From assembly GCA_947475245.1 (NCBI GenBank), contig CANJLW010000007.1:100005-164004 (forward strand): 64,000 bases of DNA. The letters are read 5' to 3'. A model generated the notes under the pieces. It did no database searches and was not told where the DNA came from. It saw only the letters and a list, made by a program, of their open reading frames with translations. Made by a program: the position numbers and the translations under genes. Positions within the stretch are counted from its first letter, which is position 1; every line of letters begins with the position of its first letter. This document shows positions 6,560 to 16,700 of this stretch, one piece after another. Origin of the DNA: Acetobacteraceae bacterium (GTDB lineage: Bacteria > Pseudomonadota > Alphaproteobacteria > Acetobacterales > Acetobacteraceae).

Positions 6560-7455
6560 CAGGGGGTGATGCGCGCCGCGCAGGCGGCATGGTCGCGTGC
6601 GATTTCGGTGTTGGCGGCAAATGCCTTCCGCAACGCGCCCAGGCGAATATGCGCCTGCTGCCATTGCTCGTAACGCATCGGGTCGCGCGCGAAGTTCAGC
6701 ACGGTCGGCAGACCGTCGGCGCGGGTGGCAAAGTCGGATAGTTGTTTCACCGCCTGTGTCAGCAAGGCCGTGACATCGTCGGGTCGTCCCGCGTCGAACA
6801 GGGTCATCGCGCCGAAGCTGTAGCCCAAAGCCTCATGCGGGAGGTGAACGCGCATCGCTTCCCACCGCTTCAGAGCCAGATCGAGATCGCCGCGCGCCTG
6901 GGCCTGACGGGCATAGGCGACCTGTATATCCCGGTTATCGGGATGCAGTTCCGCTCCGGCTTCCAGCACCGCATCGGCCTTTTCCGCCATGCCGGCCGCG
7001 CTGTAGGTCGCCGCCGCCCCAAGGTGGTACGTCAGGTGGCCGGGAAAGCGCTTGTTGAGCGTCGTCCAACGTTCGATCGCGGCCGGCCAGTCGCGGCGAT
7101 GATGGGCCAGCCAGGCGTGTTCCACGCTGAAGCGCGGTTCGGTCGAGAACGTCTCGGCTGCCTGCCCGAACAGCGCCTCTCGCTCCGCCAACAGGCCGGC
7201 ATGACCGAGACAGACCAGCCCTTCGTCGTAGGCGACCAACGAGTCTGGGGTTTTCGCGCGCGCCTGCGCCCACAGTCGCGCCGCCAACGGCCAGTCTTCC
7301 CGCTGCTGCGCGGCGCGCGCTGCCTCCGCCGGCGTTGCCGCCGCGTCGACGCCGGGCAAAGCGGCCTGGGTGGGCGTGGGTGTCACGGTCGGCGCGGGGG
7401 CTGGTTGGGCGACGGCCTTCGCCGCCGGTTTGATCTTCTTTTTTACTTTGGCCAT
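6559..7455 (-). CDS. TPR protein, fourth gene of the TPR operon, no C-terminal domain
   Basis: The 298-residue product starts with a basic Lys/Ala/Pro-rich tail (A-K-V-K-K-K-I-K-P...) of about 45 residues. It then carries TPR units of the type D-W-P-x-A-x-x-R-W-x-x-L-x-x-R-F-P-x-H, like those of the three genes upstream. It lacks the V-S-G-Q-L-R-G-Y domain and ends in a short helical segment. Its ATG shares bases with the TGA of the preceding gene (TGATG) and has a GGAG eight bases before it, so it is translationally coupled. It may be an adaptor or a shortened paralogue. Function unknown. Confidence 0.8.
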   Translation of the reverse strand: MAKVKKKIKPAAKAVAQPAPAPTVTPTPTQAALPGVDAAATPAEAARAAQQREDWPLAARLWAQARAKTPDSLVAYDEGLVCLGHAGLLAEREALFGQAAETFSTEPRFSVEHAWLAHHRRDWPAAIERWTTLNKRFPGHLTYHLGAAATYSAAGMAEKADAVLEAGAELHPDNRDIQVAYARQAQARGDLDLALKRWEAMRVHLPHEALGYSFGAMTLFDAGRPDDVTALLTQAVKQLSDFATRADGLPTVLNFARDPMRYEQWQQAHIRLGALRKAFAANTEIARDHAACAARITP

Positions 7456-10400
7456 CACACTTTCTCCGCTTCCGCCGTCGAGCACGCTTCAATAAACATT
7501 CGATCCAATGCGTCGATCTCCCGATTGCTTAAATCCGTTTTTAGCATTGCATGAATTTCCGAAACGGTCGGCATCGAAGGATCGAAGAACGACGAGTTCC
7601 GGAGCACGGGAAGCTGTTCCGCGAGGATGCCGCGATACAGCGTCAGCAGACCCAGCGCTTCATGATTGCGCAGGGTACGCGGCAGGCCATAGGGAATCTT
7701 GCCGGCTGTTTGCCATGCGGTCAGGTCGTTCAACACGGCGGCATAGATATCCATGACGTCCGGCGCGCCGACGGCGAACTGATCGCCCAGTTCCAGTTTG
7801 TCGTGCACGTAGCGCAACGGTAGGTCGGTAAACAGAAGACGTTCCGCGTGGGCGCGGGCGTGCACCGCCGACCAATCGACCGGCGCTTCGCGGGTGATGG
7901 CGATGTCCGGGCGAATGCGCAGGATCAGATCGAATGCGATACCGCTTTCGCGCGCCATGCGATGCGCGCGTTCGATCTTGTAGTGCATCTTCCAGACATT
8001 GGCGCGTCCGACGAAGCGACCGTCCTTGTCGTCCTCCACGGCGACATGCGGGGTGCCGTAGAACGCCTGAAGCCGAGCGACATCGACATCGGCCGCCAGC
8101 ACGGCCTCGGCCAAGGTCGGGTAGCGCTGTCGCAGGAACGCCACCGCGTCGGGCCCGCCCAGATTATCGGTCAATTCCGGAAAGCGCGTGGCGAAGGCCC
8201 AGATGCGCCGCCAGTTGCGTCCGATATCGCGCCAGGTATCGACGAAATACGTCACATCGTGGTGGTCCAGGCCAAGTCTGGACCAGGACTGAAACGCCTT
8301 TTGGTATCCGCGGAGTTGCCCGGACACGCAGACGGCGATTTTCAGGCGTTCGCGACCGGGAACACCGGCGGCGGCGCGCGCGTGATGGGCGATGCTGCTC
8401 ACCACCGCTTCGGGGGTCGTCAGGTCGGCGGGCGGCGCGCCGATCGCGGGCGGAACGAGTTGTCGAAACACCGCGTGATTGAACACCGCGCCAAAGGTCA
8501 GCAGCGACAGGCGTTCCACCGGGTCGACGCGCGTTGCGTCGTTCGCGTCGACCGACCGCGCGAAAGCGGCACCAATGACCCCGGCCCGCGCCGGATCGTG
8601 CGCCCATTGGGTGGCGGAAAACAGAAATGCCGTCAGCGCGATCCGACCGGTGCGCACAAACCGGGGCAGGATGTCGGCCAGCGCGCTGTCGGAGGGCGTT
8701 TCCCCCAGCGCGCGCCGCATGACCGCCAGGGTTGCCGCGGTAAAGGCATTCTTCGGTTCATCGCGCAGGAAGGCGCGCGCAAGGTCGATCTGCGCCGACT
8801 GGGAGGGGCGCATTTGCGCCAGACGCGCGATGACGGGCAGCCAGTCCGGGGTGCCGGGATCGGCTTCGGCGACAAGCACCCTCAGTGTCGCGGTTGTCTG
8901 TTCGGTGGACCGCCCCGCCTGAAACAGCCGCCAGGCGAGATCGAGCACCAGGCCCGCATCCGCCTCGGGGTCGGCGGCCAGGGTTTGCCACAGCGCGAAT
9001 ACGTCGTCGGATCGGCCGGCGCCTTCCGCCAGATCCACGGCCTGTTCGATCAACGCGCGATCCTTCGGCCACCGCCGACGCGCTTCCGTCAGTGCCGCCC
9101 AAGCGTCGTCGATCCGGGCCAGAGCGGTCAGCGCGCGGATATAGCGGACCGTCACGTCGCGATCCTCGGGGTGGCGGCGCACGGCATCGCCGAAGCGTTC
9201 GGCCGCGGCGGCGATATCACCGCGTCGGCTGGCCAGATCGCCCCATACACGTCGGATTTCCAGGCTGCCGGGCAAGAGGCGGACGCCCTCGCTCGCCAAC
9301 GCCTCCGCCGCCTCCGTCCGGCCTTGTTCCATCATCATCCAGGCCGCGAACACGTATCCGGCATGATGTCCGGGGAACAATTCGCGGAACCGCGCCCAGC
9401 GGCTCAGCACTTCCTCGAACGGTTTCGATCGCGGCGCGAGGTGCGCCCAGGTAAACCAGACATCCAGCGCGCCGGGAAAGCGTGCCAGGGCATCGTCCAG
9501 CACGGCGTCGGTTTCCGCCACGCGGCCGCATTCGGCGAGGCAGCGCGCGGTTTCAAGCTGGACTCGCATTTCGTGGGGGAAGGCCTGCCGCACGGCGCAC
9601 CAGCGATCAGCTGCCGTCGGCCATTCCTGCCGCCGAGCGGCCAGTTCCGCCCAGCTTGTGGCGAGGCCGAGATTGCCGGGATTGTTCAACCGGCCTTCAT
9701 CCAGCAGCCGTTCGGCGTCCGCGTCCCGCCCCACCCGCGCCAGCGCCTGGCTGCCGAAGACGTAACCTTCCGGCGCATGCGGCAACAGGCCGCGCACCGT
9801 TTCCCAGCGTCGTACCGCTTCCGCCCAGTCGTTTCGCCGCACCGCCAAATCCGCCCAGGCGCCGGCGATGGCGGCGTTGTCCGGCCAGGTGCCCATCGCG
9901 GTCGTCAGCAGCGTATCCGCGTCCTCGGTCCGGTCGAGGCGCAGCAATGCGCGCGCGCCCTCGATGTAGCCAAGATCGCGATCGGCGAACCGGCCGCGGA
10001 ATGCCGCCCAGCGTTCGGCGGCGGCCGCGTGGTCGTCGCGCCGTTCCGCGAGCCGAGGAAATTCCATCGCCAGATTGATATCGTTTGGAAACTGTTCGAT
10101 CGCCCGCGCGATGACGGCTTCGGCGCCGGGTAAGTCTCCGGCATCGCGCAGACACGCGGCACCCTCGATATAGCCGCGCGGGTTCGCGGGAAAACGCTCC
10201 CGCACCGCAGCCCATCGCGGCAGCGCGGCGGCGAGATCGCCTCGGTGATGCGCCTGACGCGCGTGCACGACGAAGAACTCGGGATTATCCGGGCTCGCCG
10301 CCATCGCCCGTTCCAGCAGCGCATCGGCGCCGGCCGCATCGCCGGCGGCGGACAGGGTGAAGGCGCCGCCGAGATACCCCGACAAATGGCCGGGAAACAG

Positions 10401-10700
10401 GCGATGCAGGCGCTGCCACCGTTCCGTCGCCGCCGTCCAGTCGCGGCGGTGGTGCGCCATCCAGGCGAACTCGATCGCCGGGCGCTCCAGATGCGGAAAC
10501 CGCTCACTGGCTTCCCCATACAGGGCTTCCATATCCAATGGCCGCCCCGCCTTGCCCAGGCAATGCACCGCTTCCAGCCACCCATCCGGGCGATCCGGGT
10601 GTTGCGCGCGTACATCCGCCCAAAGCGTCAGCGCCGTGTCCCAATCCTCTCGCGCCTGCGCCGCCTGGGCTTCGGCGATCGCGGTATCCGCGGTGCTCAT
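7455..10700 (-). CDS. Large TPR protein with C-terminal SGQLRGY glycosyltransferase-like domain (third gene)
   Basis: The product has 1,081 residues. About the first 560 are TPR-type units (W-A-x-L-A-x-R-R-x-D-W-x-x-A-x-x-R-W-x-x-x-R-x-x-F-P-x-x-x-x-G-Y), followed by a helical linker. The C-terminal domain starts near residue 788 with K-I-A-V-C-V-S-G-Q-L-R-G-Y (Tyr799). Later motifs are D-I-G-R-N-W, E-D-D, W-K-M-H-Y-K-I, F-D-L-I-L-R-I-R-P-D and L-G-D-Q-F-A-V-G-A. R-x-R-P-D followed by G-D-Q-F-A-x-G resembles the sugar-nucleotide site of some polysaccharide glycosyltransferases; that is an inference. No signal peptide or membrane segment. The ATG overlaps the previous stop (ATGA). Confidence 0.85.
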   Translation of the reverse strand: MSTADTAIAEAQAAQAREDWDTALTLWADVRAQHPDRPDGWLEAVHCLGKAGRPLDMEALYGEASERFPHLERPAIEFAWMAHHRRDWTAATERWQRLHRLFPGHLSGYLGGAFTLSAAGDAAGADALLERAMAASPDNPEFFVVHARQAHHRGDLAAALPRWAAVRERFPANPRGYIEGAACLRDAGDLPGAEAVIARAIEQFPNDINLAMEFPRLAERRDDHAAAAERWAAFRGRFADRDLGYIEGARALLRLDRTEDADTLLTTAMGTWPDNAAIAGAWADLAVRRNDWAEAVRRWETVRGLLPHAPEGYVFGSQALARVGRDADAERLLDEGRLNNPGNLGLATSWAELAARRQEWPTAADRWCAVRQAFPHEMRVQLETARCLAECGRVAETDAVLDDALARFPGALDVWFTWAHLAPRSKPFEEVLSRWARFRELFPGHHAGYVFAAWMMMEQGRTEAAEALASEGVRLLPGSLEIRRVWGDLASRRGDIAAAAERFGDAVRRHPEDRDVTVRYIRALTALARIDDAWAALTEARRRWPKDRALIEQAVDLAEGAGRSDDVFALWQTLAADPEADAGLVLDLAWRLFQAGRSTEQTTATLRVLVAEADPGTPDWLPVIARLAQMRPSQSAQIDLARAFLRDEPKNAFTAATLAVMRRALGETPSDSALADILPRFVRTGRIALTAFLFSATQWAHDPARAGVIGAAFARSVDANDATRVDPVERLSLLTFGAVFNHAVFRQLVPPAIGAPPADLTTPEAVVSSIAHHARAAAGVPGRERLKIAVCVSGQLRGYQKAFQSWSRLGLDHHDVTYFVDTWRDIGRNWRRIWAFATRFPELTDNLGGPDAVAFLRQRYPTLAEAVLAADVDVARLQAFYGTPHVAVEDDKDGRFVGRANVWKMHYKIERAHRMARESGIAFDLILRIRPDIAITREAPVDWSAVHARAHAERLLFTDLPLRYVHDKLELGDQFAVGAPDVMDIYAAVLNDLTAWQTAGKIPYGLPRTLRNHEALGLLTLYRGILAEQLPVLRNSSFFDPSMPTVSEIHAMLKTDLSNREIDALDRMFIEACSTAEAEKV

Positions 10701-13700
10701 ACCCGTTGCTCCACTTGCAGCGCGCAGGCCTCCAGCAACTGACGGCAGAAGTCCGGGGCGGCTTCGGGATGGGCGTCCTGTCGCGCCAGTTCGGCCACCC
10801 GCGCAGGGGTCAGGACGGCGGGGTTGAGCAGGTTTTTGCCGCGCAGTCCGGGAATCGCGCCGGTCGTCACACCGCGGGCGAACAGCGACGTGCCCAATGT
10901 TTCATGCGCTTTGTGCGTCGGCGGGGCGCCGATGACCGCCGCCAGGGTCGGATCGAAGTCGACGGTGTCGGCGTAGACCTGCATCGGGCCGGGTGCGCCG
11001 ATGGCCAATTGATCGCCGGCCTTAAGCTTCCCGTCGGGGAAGGTGAACAGGACCGGCGAGTCGAGGAACAGGCGATGATCCCGTCGCGATTCATGGGCGA
11101 TCGCGTGGAAGTCGACCTCCGCGCCAAACCCCAGTTGAACGTCCGGCCGAATGCGCAGGATCAGGTCGAAGGGATCGCCCGACGCCGTTGCCAGATTATG
11201 CGCCTGTTGGATTTTGTACAGCATCTTCCAATCGTTGGGTCTTCCCGCGAACGGCGGCAGGGCATCGTCTTCCAACACCACCGCGTCGGTTTGGTAAAAT
11301 GCGCTCACGCCGGCCTCGGTCGCCGTGGCCTCGGCGCGCAGGCCGTCATTCGCCGCGGCCGCCAGCGTTGGGAAGCAGGACGCGAGCAGAGCCGGCCCAT
11401 CGGCGCGCGACAGCACGGCATGCGCGCCGGGATGCGTCGTCCGGAAAAAATCCCAGTTCCGCATCCAGTTCAGGCCGACATTTTTCCAGCTATGAACGAA
11501 GATGCGCGTTTCGTGCCGCCACAGGCCGGAGGTCGCCCAACTGGCGAAGGCCTGCTTGTAGCCGCGCAACTGCCCGGACACGCATACGGCGATGCGCAGC
11601 GGTCGATCCGAGGTTTGGACGATTGCCGGCGCGCCCGATATTCGATCCGCCCGCGATGCCGCCCGGACCAGCCGAACCAGCACGCCCGCCGCATCGCCTT
11701 CCCCGTCCAACGGCTGATCCCGCAGTTCGGCGATCGCGGTCCAGAAATCATCGGGCAGATGCATCGACCCCGCCGCAAGCGCCAGTACCGTCCCCTGTTC
11801 GGCTTCATTCCGCGCGCGCAGCCGCCGCGACAAGAGGTCCAGCACCGCTTCCCGCCACGCCTTGCGATTGTTCAGGACATAGGTGGAATAGATATACGAT
11901 GCCAAACCGAAGCGGCCCGGGCGCAGGACGCGATCCTCGATCTCCGTCACGTCCGCGGCGGTGGGCGGGATATCCAAGGCCGCGATCCACAGCAGGCGGT
12001 GCGGGGAATTTTCGAACAGCGCGTGGTTCGCATCGAAAAATGCCCGCAGCGCCGGCCAGGGCGCTTCCGGCATCAGCACCAGCGCATGCAGCACGGCAGC
12101 CGCGCGCGGTGCCCAATCCACCGCCAGAGTGTCCTGTTCCGTCGCCAGATAGCCCAGCAGGTCGGGCGTATTGTCCGTGTTGGGATCGATGCGCAAAATT
12201 TCGCGCGCGAGATTAAGCTTGCGTTCCACCTGTTCCGGCGTGGCGTCGGGCATCGAGTCCCAGGCGGCGAAGGCGATCTTCGGGTCCCGATTTTTCATCG
12301 CCAGGTCGGCGCGCGCGGCGAGCAATTCCGGCCGGTCCGGATGGCGCGCCAAAGCCGCGTCGATCACCGCCATCGAGTCCGACCATCGACCGGTCGCGCC
12401 ATGCATATCGACCAACCCTAGCACGGGTCCCAACTCGTTGGGAAACCGCGCGATCGCCTCCTGAAACAATGCTTCGGCTTCCGCCGTACGCGACAGATGG
12501 CGCAGGGCCTGCGCGCCGCCGGCGAAGCTGATCCAAATCGGCGGGAAACTGCGTCGGTATTCCGCCCAATGGGCTTCCGCCGCCGCCCAATCGCGGGTTT
12601 CCTCGGCAAGACGAGCAAGTTCGTGGCGCGGCATGGCTGCGTGGGGCAAGCGGGCAAGGGCAGCTTCGAGCAGCGCCCGCGCCGGATCGAACAGGCCGCG
12701 TTGGCGCAGACTGTAGGCCTCTCCGGTATAGCCGTCCCAATCGTCCGGTCGCAGCGCGCGGTACTCGGCCCAGAGGCCGGCCGCCGCACTCCAGTCGCCC
12801 CGTTGTTCGGCGAAACGGGCGAGTTCGCGCGTCGCCCCGGGTTCGTTCGGTAAAGCCTGACGGGCGCGTGTCAGTACCGACTCCGCCTCCTCCGCCCGGC
12901 CTTGCCGGCGCAGCGCGTTCGCCAGTCCGGCATAACCGAACCAAACCGGCGGGAAGCGTTCCAGGTAGCGCGTCCAGGCGGATTCGACCTCCGCCCAGTC
13001 GCCGGCTTCCTCCGCCAGTCGCGCCAGATCGTGCAGCGGGCGCTCCTGATCGGGGAAGCGCTCGGCGGTTTCCCCGAGGACCAGGCGCGCGGCGGCGCCG
13101 TCGCCGGATTTGTGCAGTGCTCGGGCGCATTCGGCCGGTGCCAGCGCGAAGTCGGGCCAGCGCGCCTGCATCAGGGTCCATCGGCGCACCGCCTCGGCCC
13201 ACGAACTCCGGCGCATCGCGAGTTCCGCCCAGACGAAGGCGACGCCTTGATGCGTGGGAAAGACGGACTGCGCCGATTGCATCAGCCGTTCCGCCGCGTC
13301 CGCCTGATCGGCGGCCTGCAAGGCCCGCGCGCCTTCGCAGTAAGGGGTGGCATCGTTGGGGAAACGTTCTTGCAGCAAGGCCCAGCGGCGGCTTGCCTCC
13401 GCGTGGTCGCCCCGCCGCGTCGCGAGGTCGGCCCAGACGATGCCGCCGCCCAGAAATCCCGGAAACCGTTCGACCAACCGCGAGGCGGCCTGTTCGGCTC
13501 CGTCGCGATCGCCCAGTTCGCGTCGGGCGACCGCGGCCTGACTGTGGCAGTGCGGGTCTTCCGGTCGTTGGACGCACAGACGATCCCACGCATCGGCGGC
13601 ACGCGCCCAATCGCCGGCCGCGTGGGCTTGCGCCGCCTGTTCCGCCAGGGCACCGGCATCGATCTCGGTCACGTCGGATGTCTCTCCTGCGATCGGCGTC

Positions 13701-13702
13701 AC
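10697..13702 (-). CDS. Large TPR protein with C-terminal SGQLRGY glycosyltransferase-like domain (second gene)
   Basis: The product has 1,001 residues: TPR-type units over roughly the first 500, a linker, then the shared domain beginning near residue 703 (Tyr715 of S-G-Q-L-R-G-Y). Conserved points are F-V-H-S-W-K, N-W-M-R-N-W, L-E-D-D, D-W-K-M-L-Y-K-I, F-D-L-I-L-R-I-R-P-D and K-A-G-D-Q-L-A-I-G-A. This is the most divergent of the three domains in its last 80 residues. The start is a GTG overlapping the previous stop (GTGA); a second GTG ten codons in has a GGAGAG before it and could be the real start. Cytoplasmic by sequence; substrate unknown. Confidence 0.83.
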   Translation of the reverse strand: MTPIAGETSDVTEIDAGALAEQAAQAHAAGDWARAADAWDRLCVQRPEDPHCHSQAAVARRELGDRDGAEQAASRLVERFPGFLGGGIVWADLATRRGDHAEASRRWALLQERFPNDATPYCEGARALQAADQADAAERLMQSAQSVFPTHQGVAFVWAELAMRRSSWAEAVRRWTLMQARWPDFALAPAECARALHKSGDGAAARLVLGETAERFPDQERPLHDLARLAEEAGDWAEVESAWTRYLERFPPVWFGYAGLANALRRQGRAEEAESVLTRARQALPNEPGATRELARFAEQRGDWSAAAGLWAEYRALRPDDWDGYTGEAYSLRQRGLFDPARALLEAALARLPHAAMPRHELARLAEETRDWAAAEAHWAEYRRSFPPIWISFAGGAQALRHLSRTAEAEALFQEAIARFPNELGPVLGLVDMHGATGRWSDSMAVIDAALARHPDRPELLAARADLAMKNRDPKIAFAAWDSMPDATPEQVERKLNLAREILRIDPNTDNTPDLLGYLATEQDTLAVDWAPRAAAVLHALVLMPEAPWPALRAFFDANHALFENSPHRLLWIAALDIPPTAADVTEIEDRVLRPGRFGLASYIYSTYVLNNRKAWREAVLDLLSRRLRARNEAEQGTVLALAAGSMHLPDDFWTAIAELRDQPLDGEGDAAGVLVRLVRAASRADRISGAPAIVQTSDRPLRIAVCVSGQLRGYKQAFASWATSGLWRHETRIFVHSWKNVGLNWMRNWDFFRTTHPGAHAVLSRADGPALLASCFPTLAAAANDGLRAEATATEAGVSAFYQTDAVVLEDDALPPFAGRPNDWKMLYKIQQAHNLATASGDPFDLILRIRPDVQLGFGAEVDFHAIAHESRRDHRLFLDSPVLFTFPDGKLKAGDQLAIGAPGPMQVYADTVDFDPTLAAVIGAPPTHKAHETLGTSLFARGVTTGAIPGLRGKNLLNPAVLTPARVAELARQDAHPEAAPDFCRQLLEACALQVEQRV

Positions 13703-16700
13703 GCGGCCAGGGCGGCTTCCGCCGCGGCGATAAACTGACGATCGAAATCGTCTTCCTCGCGACGAGCAATATCCTGCCGCGCGAGAGCGAGCACTTCGGC
13801 GATCGAGAGCATGGCCGGGTCAAGCAGCGCGCCGAAGGTGACATTCGGCATCATTCGACCGATCAGACCCCGGTAGAAGCACAGATAGAACAGATTGGTA
13901 TGCGGCCGGATATGATCGGGGACGTCGGGCGGGAAGGCACCGGCGCGGGTGAATTCTTCCATATCGGAATAAACCCCGGTGTAGACGTCCATCACATCCT
14001 GCGTTCCGACGGCGAACTGATCGCCCAGCCAGGTCTGGCGTTCGGTGAACAGATAGGGCGAGTCGGTGTAGACGATCCGGCGTGCCTGGGACTCTGCATG
14101 GATCGCGTTCCAGTCCGGTGCCGATCCGGGCAGGAATTCCCGATCCGGGCGCAGGCGGATGATCAGATCGAAGGCGCGTCCGTCTTCCAGCGCCAGCTTG
14201 TGCGATTGGTCGACCTTGTAGTGCATCTTCCACAAATTGTGCCGATTGCGGAATTGGTCGCGGGTATCGTCCTCGATCCGCACGAAATCGGTATTATAGA
14301 CGGCTTTCAACTCGTCCTCGCGCGCGTCGTTGCCTTCCGACGCCGCCGCTTCGGCTGCCGCTGCCAGGGTGGGATAGCGATCGCGCAGAAACGCCAGGCC
14401 GCTGGGGCCGACGAGCGTGTCGTACATCATCTTGTTGGATCGGGTGAAGAACCAGATGCGCTGCCAGTTGCGGCCGATGGCCTTCCAGACATGCACGAAG
14501 ACCGACACATCGTGATCCTGCAAGCCCAGATGCGTCCAGGTGCGCACCGCCTGCTGATAGCCGCGCAATTGGCCGGAGACGCAGATGGCGACGCGCAGAC
14601 GGCGCTTGACCGGCACCGCGGGCGGCGGATCGATCCGAGCCTCCAGCCCGATATTGCCGACGACACCGGCGATCGTGTGCAACCCTTGCGCCCGCATCGC
14701 TTGCAAATCCAGGCATTGCCGCATGGCGCGGATCAATGACGCATAGGTGTCGGCGGAATGGACCGCGGCAAAGTTCAGATAGGCCAGAATCTCCGCCGCG
14801 TTACCCGCGGTGAGCCAGGACACATCCTGCCAACGATCCGCCATGTATTCCTCGAACGCCGCGGTAAAGCGTTCGAACATGTTCTTCTTGGTCTTCCAGT
14901 AGTTCTGACAGAACAGATGCGCGGTCAGCGCGACCCGGCCCTTGGCGACGTATTCCCGCAGGAAGTGCTGCAAGCCCCGATCCGAGTATTCATACAGCAG
15001 CGCGCACCGCACCACATCCATCGTCGCGGGGTCGCAGGGCGCATTTGGTTCGGCGTCCAGGATTTCCCGCGCCAGATAGGACAGTTGCGGCTTCAGGCCG
15101 CGCAATTGCAGAAATCCGGCCAGCACGGGCAGCCAGTCGCGCGCGCCGGTGTCTTTTTCCTGGATGAGGTACAGCAGCGCTTCCCGCGCCAGCGGTCGCG
15201 GCAGTCCTTCGCCATACATCGTCCAGGCCAACTCGTAGCCCAGGCCCGCCGGCAAATCCGGTTGCGCGATGGCGCGCTGCCAAAGGGCGAAAGCGCCTTC
15301 GACCTGACCGACCCGTACATCCAGCATGATGCGGCTGCGCAGGAAGCCGGGATCGTTCGGCCAGGTCCGCAGCACGTCGTCCAACGCCGCCCGCGCGTCG
15401 TCCTGACGTTGCAGCGCGATCAGGCCTTCGACCCATCGCCGAGCAAGCGCCAGATCGTTGGGAAAACGGCGCGCCGCGGCCGAAAACCGGTCGGACGCCA
15501 GCGCCAGATCGCCGCGCCGGGTCGCGATTTCTCCGGCGGCGCGCAGCACATCGATCTGGTCGGGGAACCGCGCAACGGCGGCATCGATCAGCGCTTCCGC
15601 TTCGTCCGCGCGCCGAGCATCCTGCAAGGCATGGGCGCCGAACACATAGCCGGGCGTGTGTTGAGGAAAAATCTCCCGCACGCGGCGCCAGCGCGTCAGC
15701 ATTGTCTCGTTGTCGCGATGACGAACGGCCAGCAAGGCCCAGTGAAACATCGGATCGAGATTGGCGGGGAAGCGCGCCATTGCTTGTTCGAGCAGCGTTT
15801 CGGCGTCATCGACCCGGGCGAGATTCAGCAGCGCCGTGGCGCATTCCACCCAGGGGCGGGTTTCGTCCGGCAGCCCATCGCGGCAGATGTCCCAGCGTCG
15901 GACCGATTCCGCCCAGTCGCCGGAGCGCGCCGGCGCTTCGGCCCAACTGAAGCGCAAATGCGCGTTGCGCGGAAACAGTTCTCCGCCTTCGAACAGCAGC
16001 GCGTCGGCCTCGGCGTCGCGTCCCGCCGATCGCAGCGCGCGGGCACCTTGCACATAGGCAATCGGTTCGTCGCGGAATGTTTGCCGGATCGTTTCCCAGC
16101 GTCGAACCGCCTCTCCCCAAAGTTCCCGTCGCATGGCGGCTTCGGCCCAGGCGATGGCGACCGGCGCGTGCGTCGGCGCGTCGCCCGTGTCGCCGGACAG
16201 CGCCGCGTCGGCTTCGTCGTTTCGGCCGAGCGCCTGGAGTGCGTGGGCGAGTTCGACGACGCCGGCGGGTTGATTGGGAAAGCGCCGCCGGACTTTGCGC
16301 CAGCGTTCGGCGGCCAGCGCCCAGTCCTGTCGCCGCGTCGCCAGATCGGCCCACCCGGTCGCGATCGCCAGATCGCCGGGAACGGCTTGCGCGGCCTGTT
16401 CCAGCAGCGCCTCGGCGTCTTCATGCAACCCCAGCCTTTGCTTCAGGCGGGCGGCTTCGACATACCCGATGGGATGGGCGGGGAAGCGGGCGCGAACGAT
16501 CGCCCAGCGGCGATCCGCCTCTGCCCTGTTCGCGGGATCGTCGGATGCCGCGACCAGCGCGTTGCCGGCCCAGGCGAAGTCGACGCAGATCGTTTGATTG
16601 TCCGGGAACCGTTCAACCGCCGAACCCAGGACGGCGTCGGCCTTCGCCGGCGTGCCGGCCGCGCGCAGGGCGGACGCGCCGTGGGAGTATCCGATCAGAT

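Noticed and set aside
7848..10133. A 761-residue plus-strand open frame inside the TPR operon
   Set aside because: It is the mirror of the repetitive TPR coding sequence on the other strand; it has no ribosome-binding site or domain.
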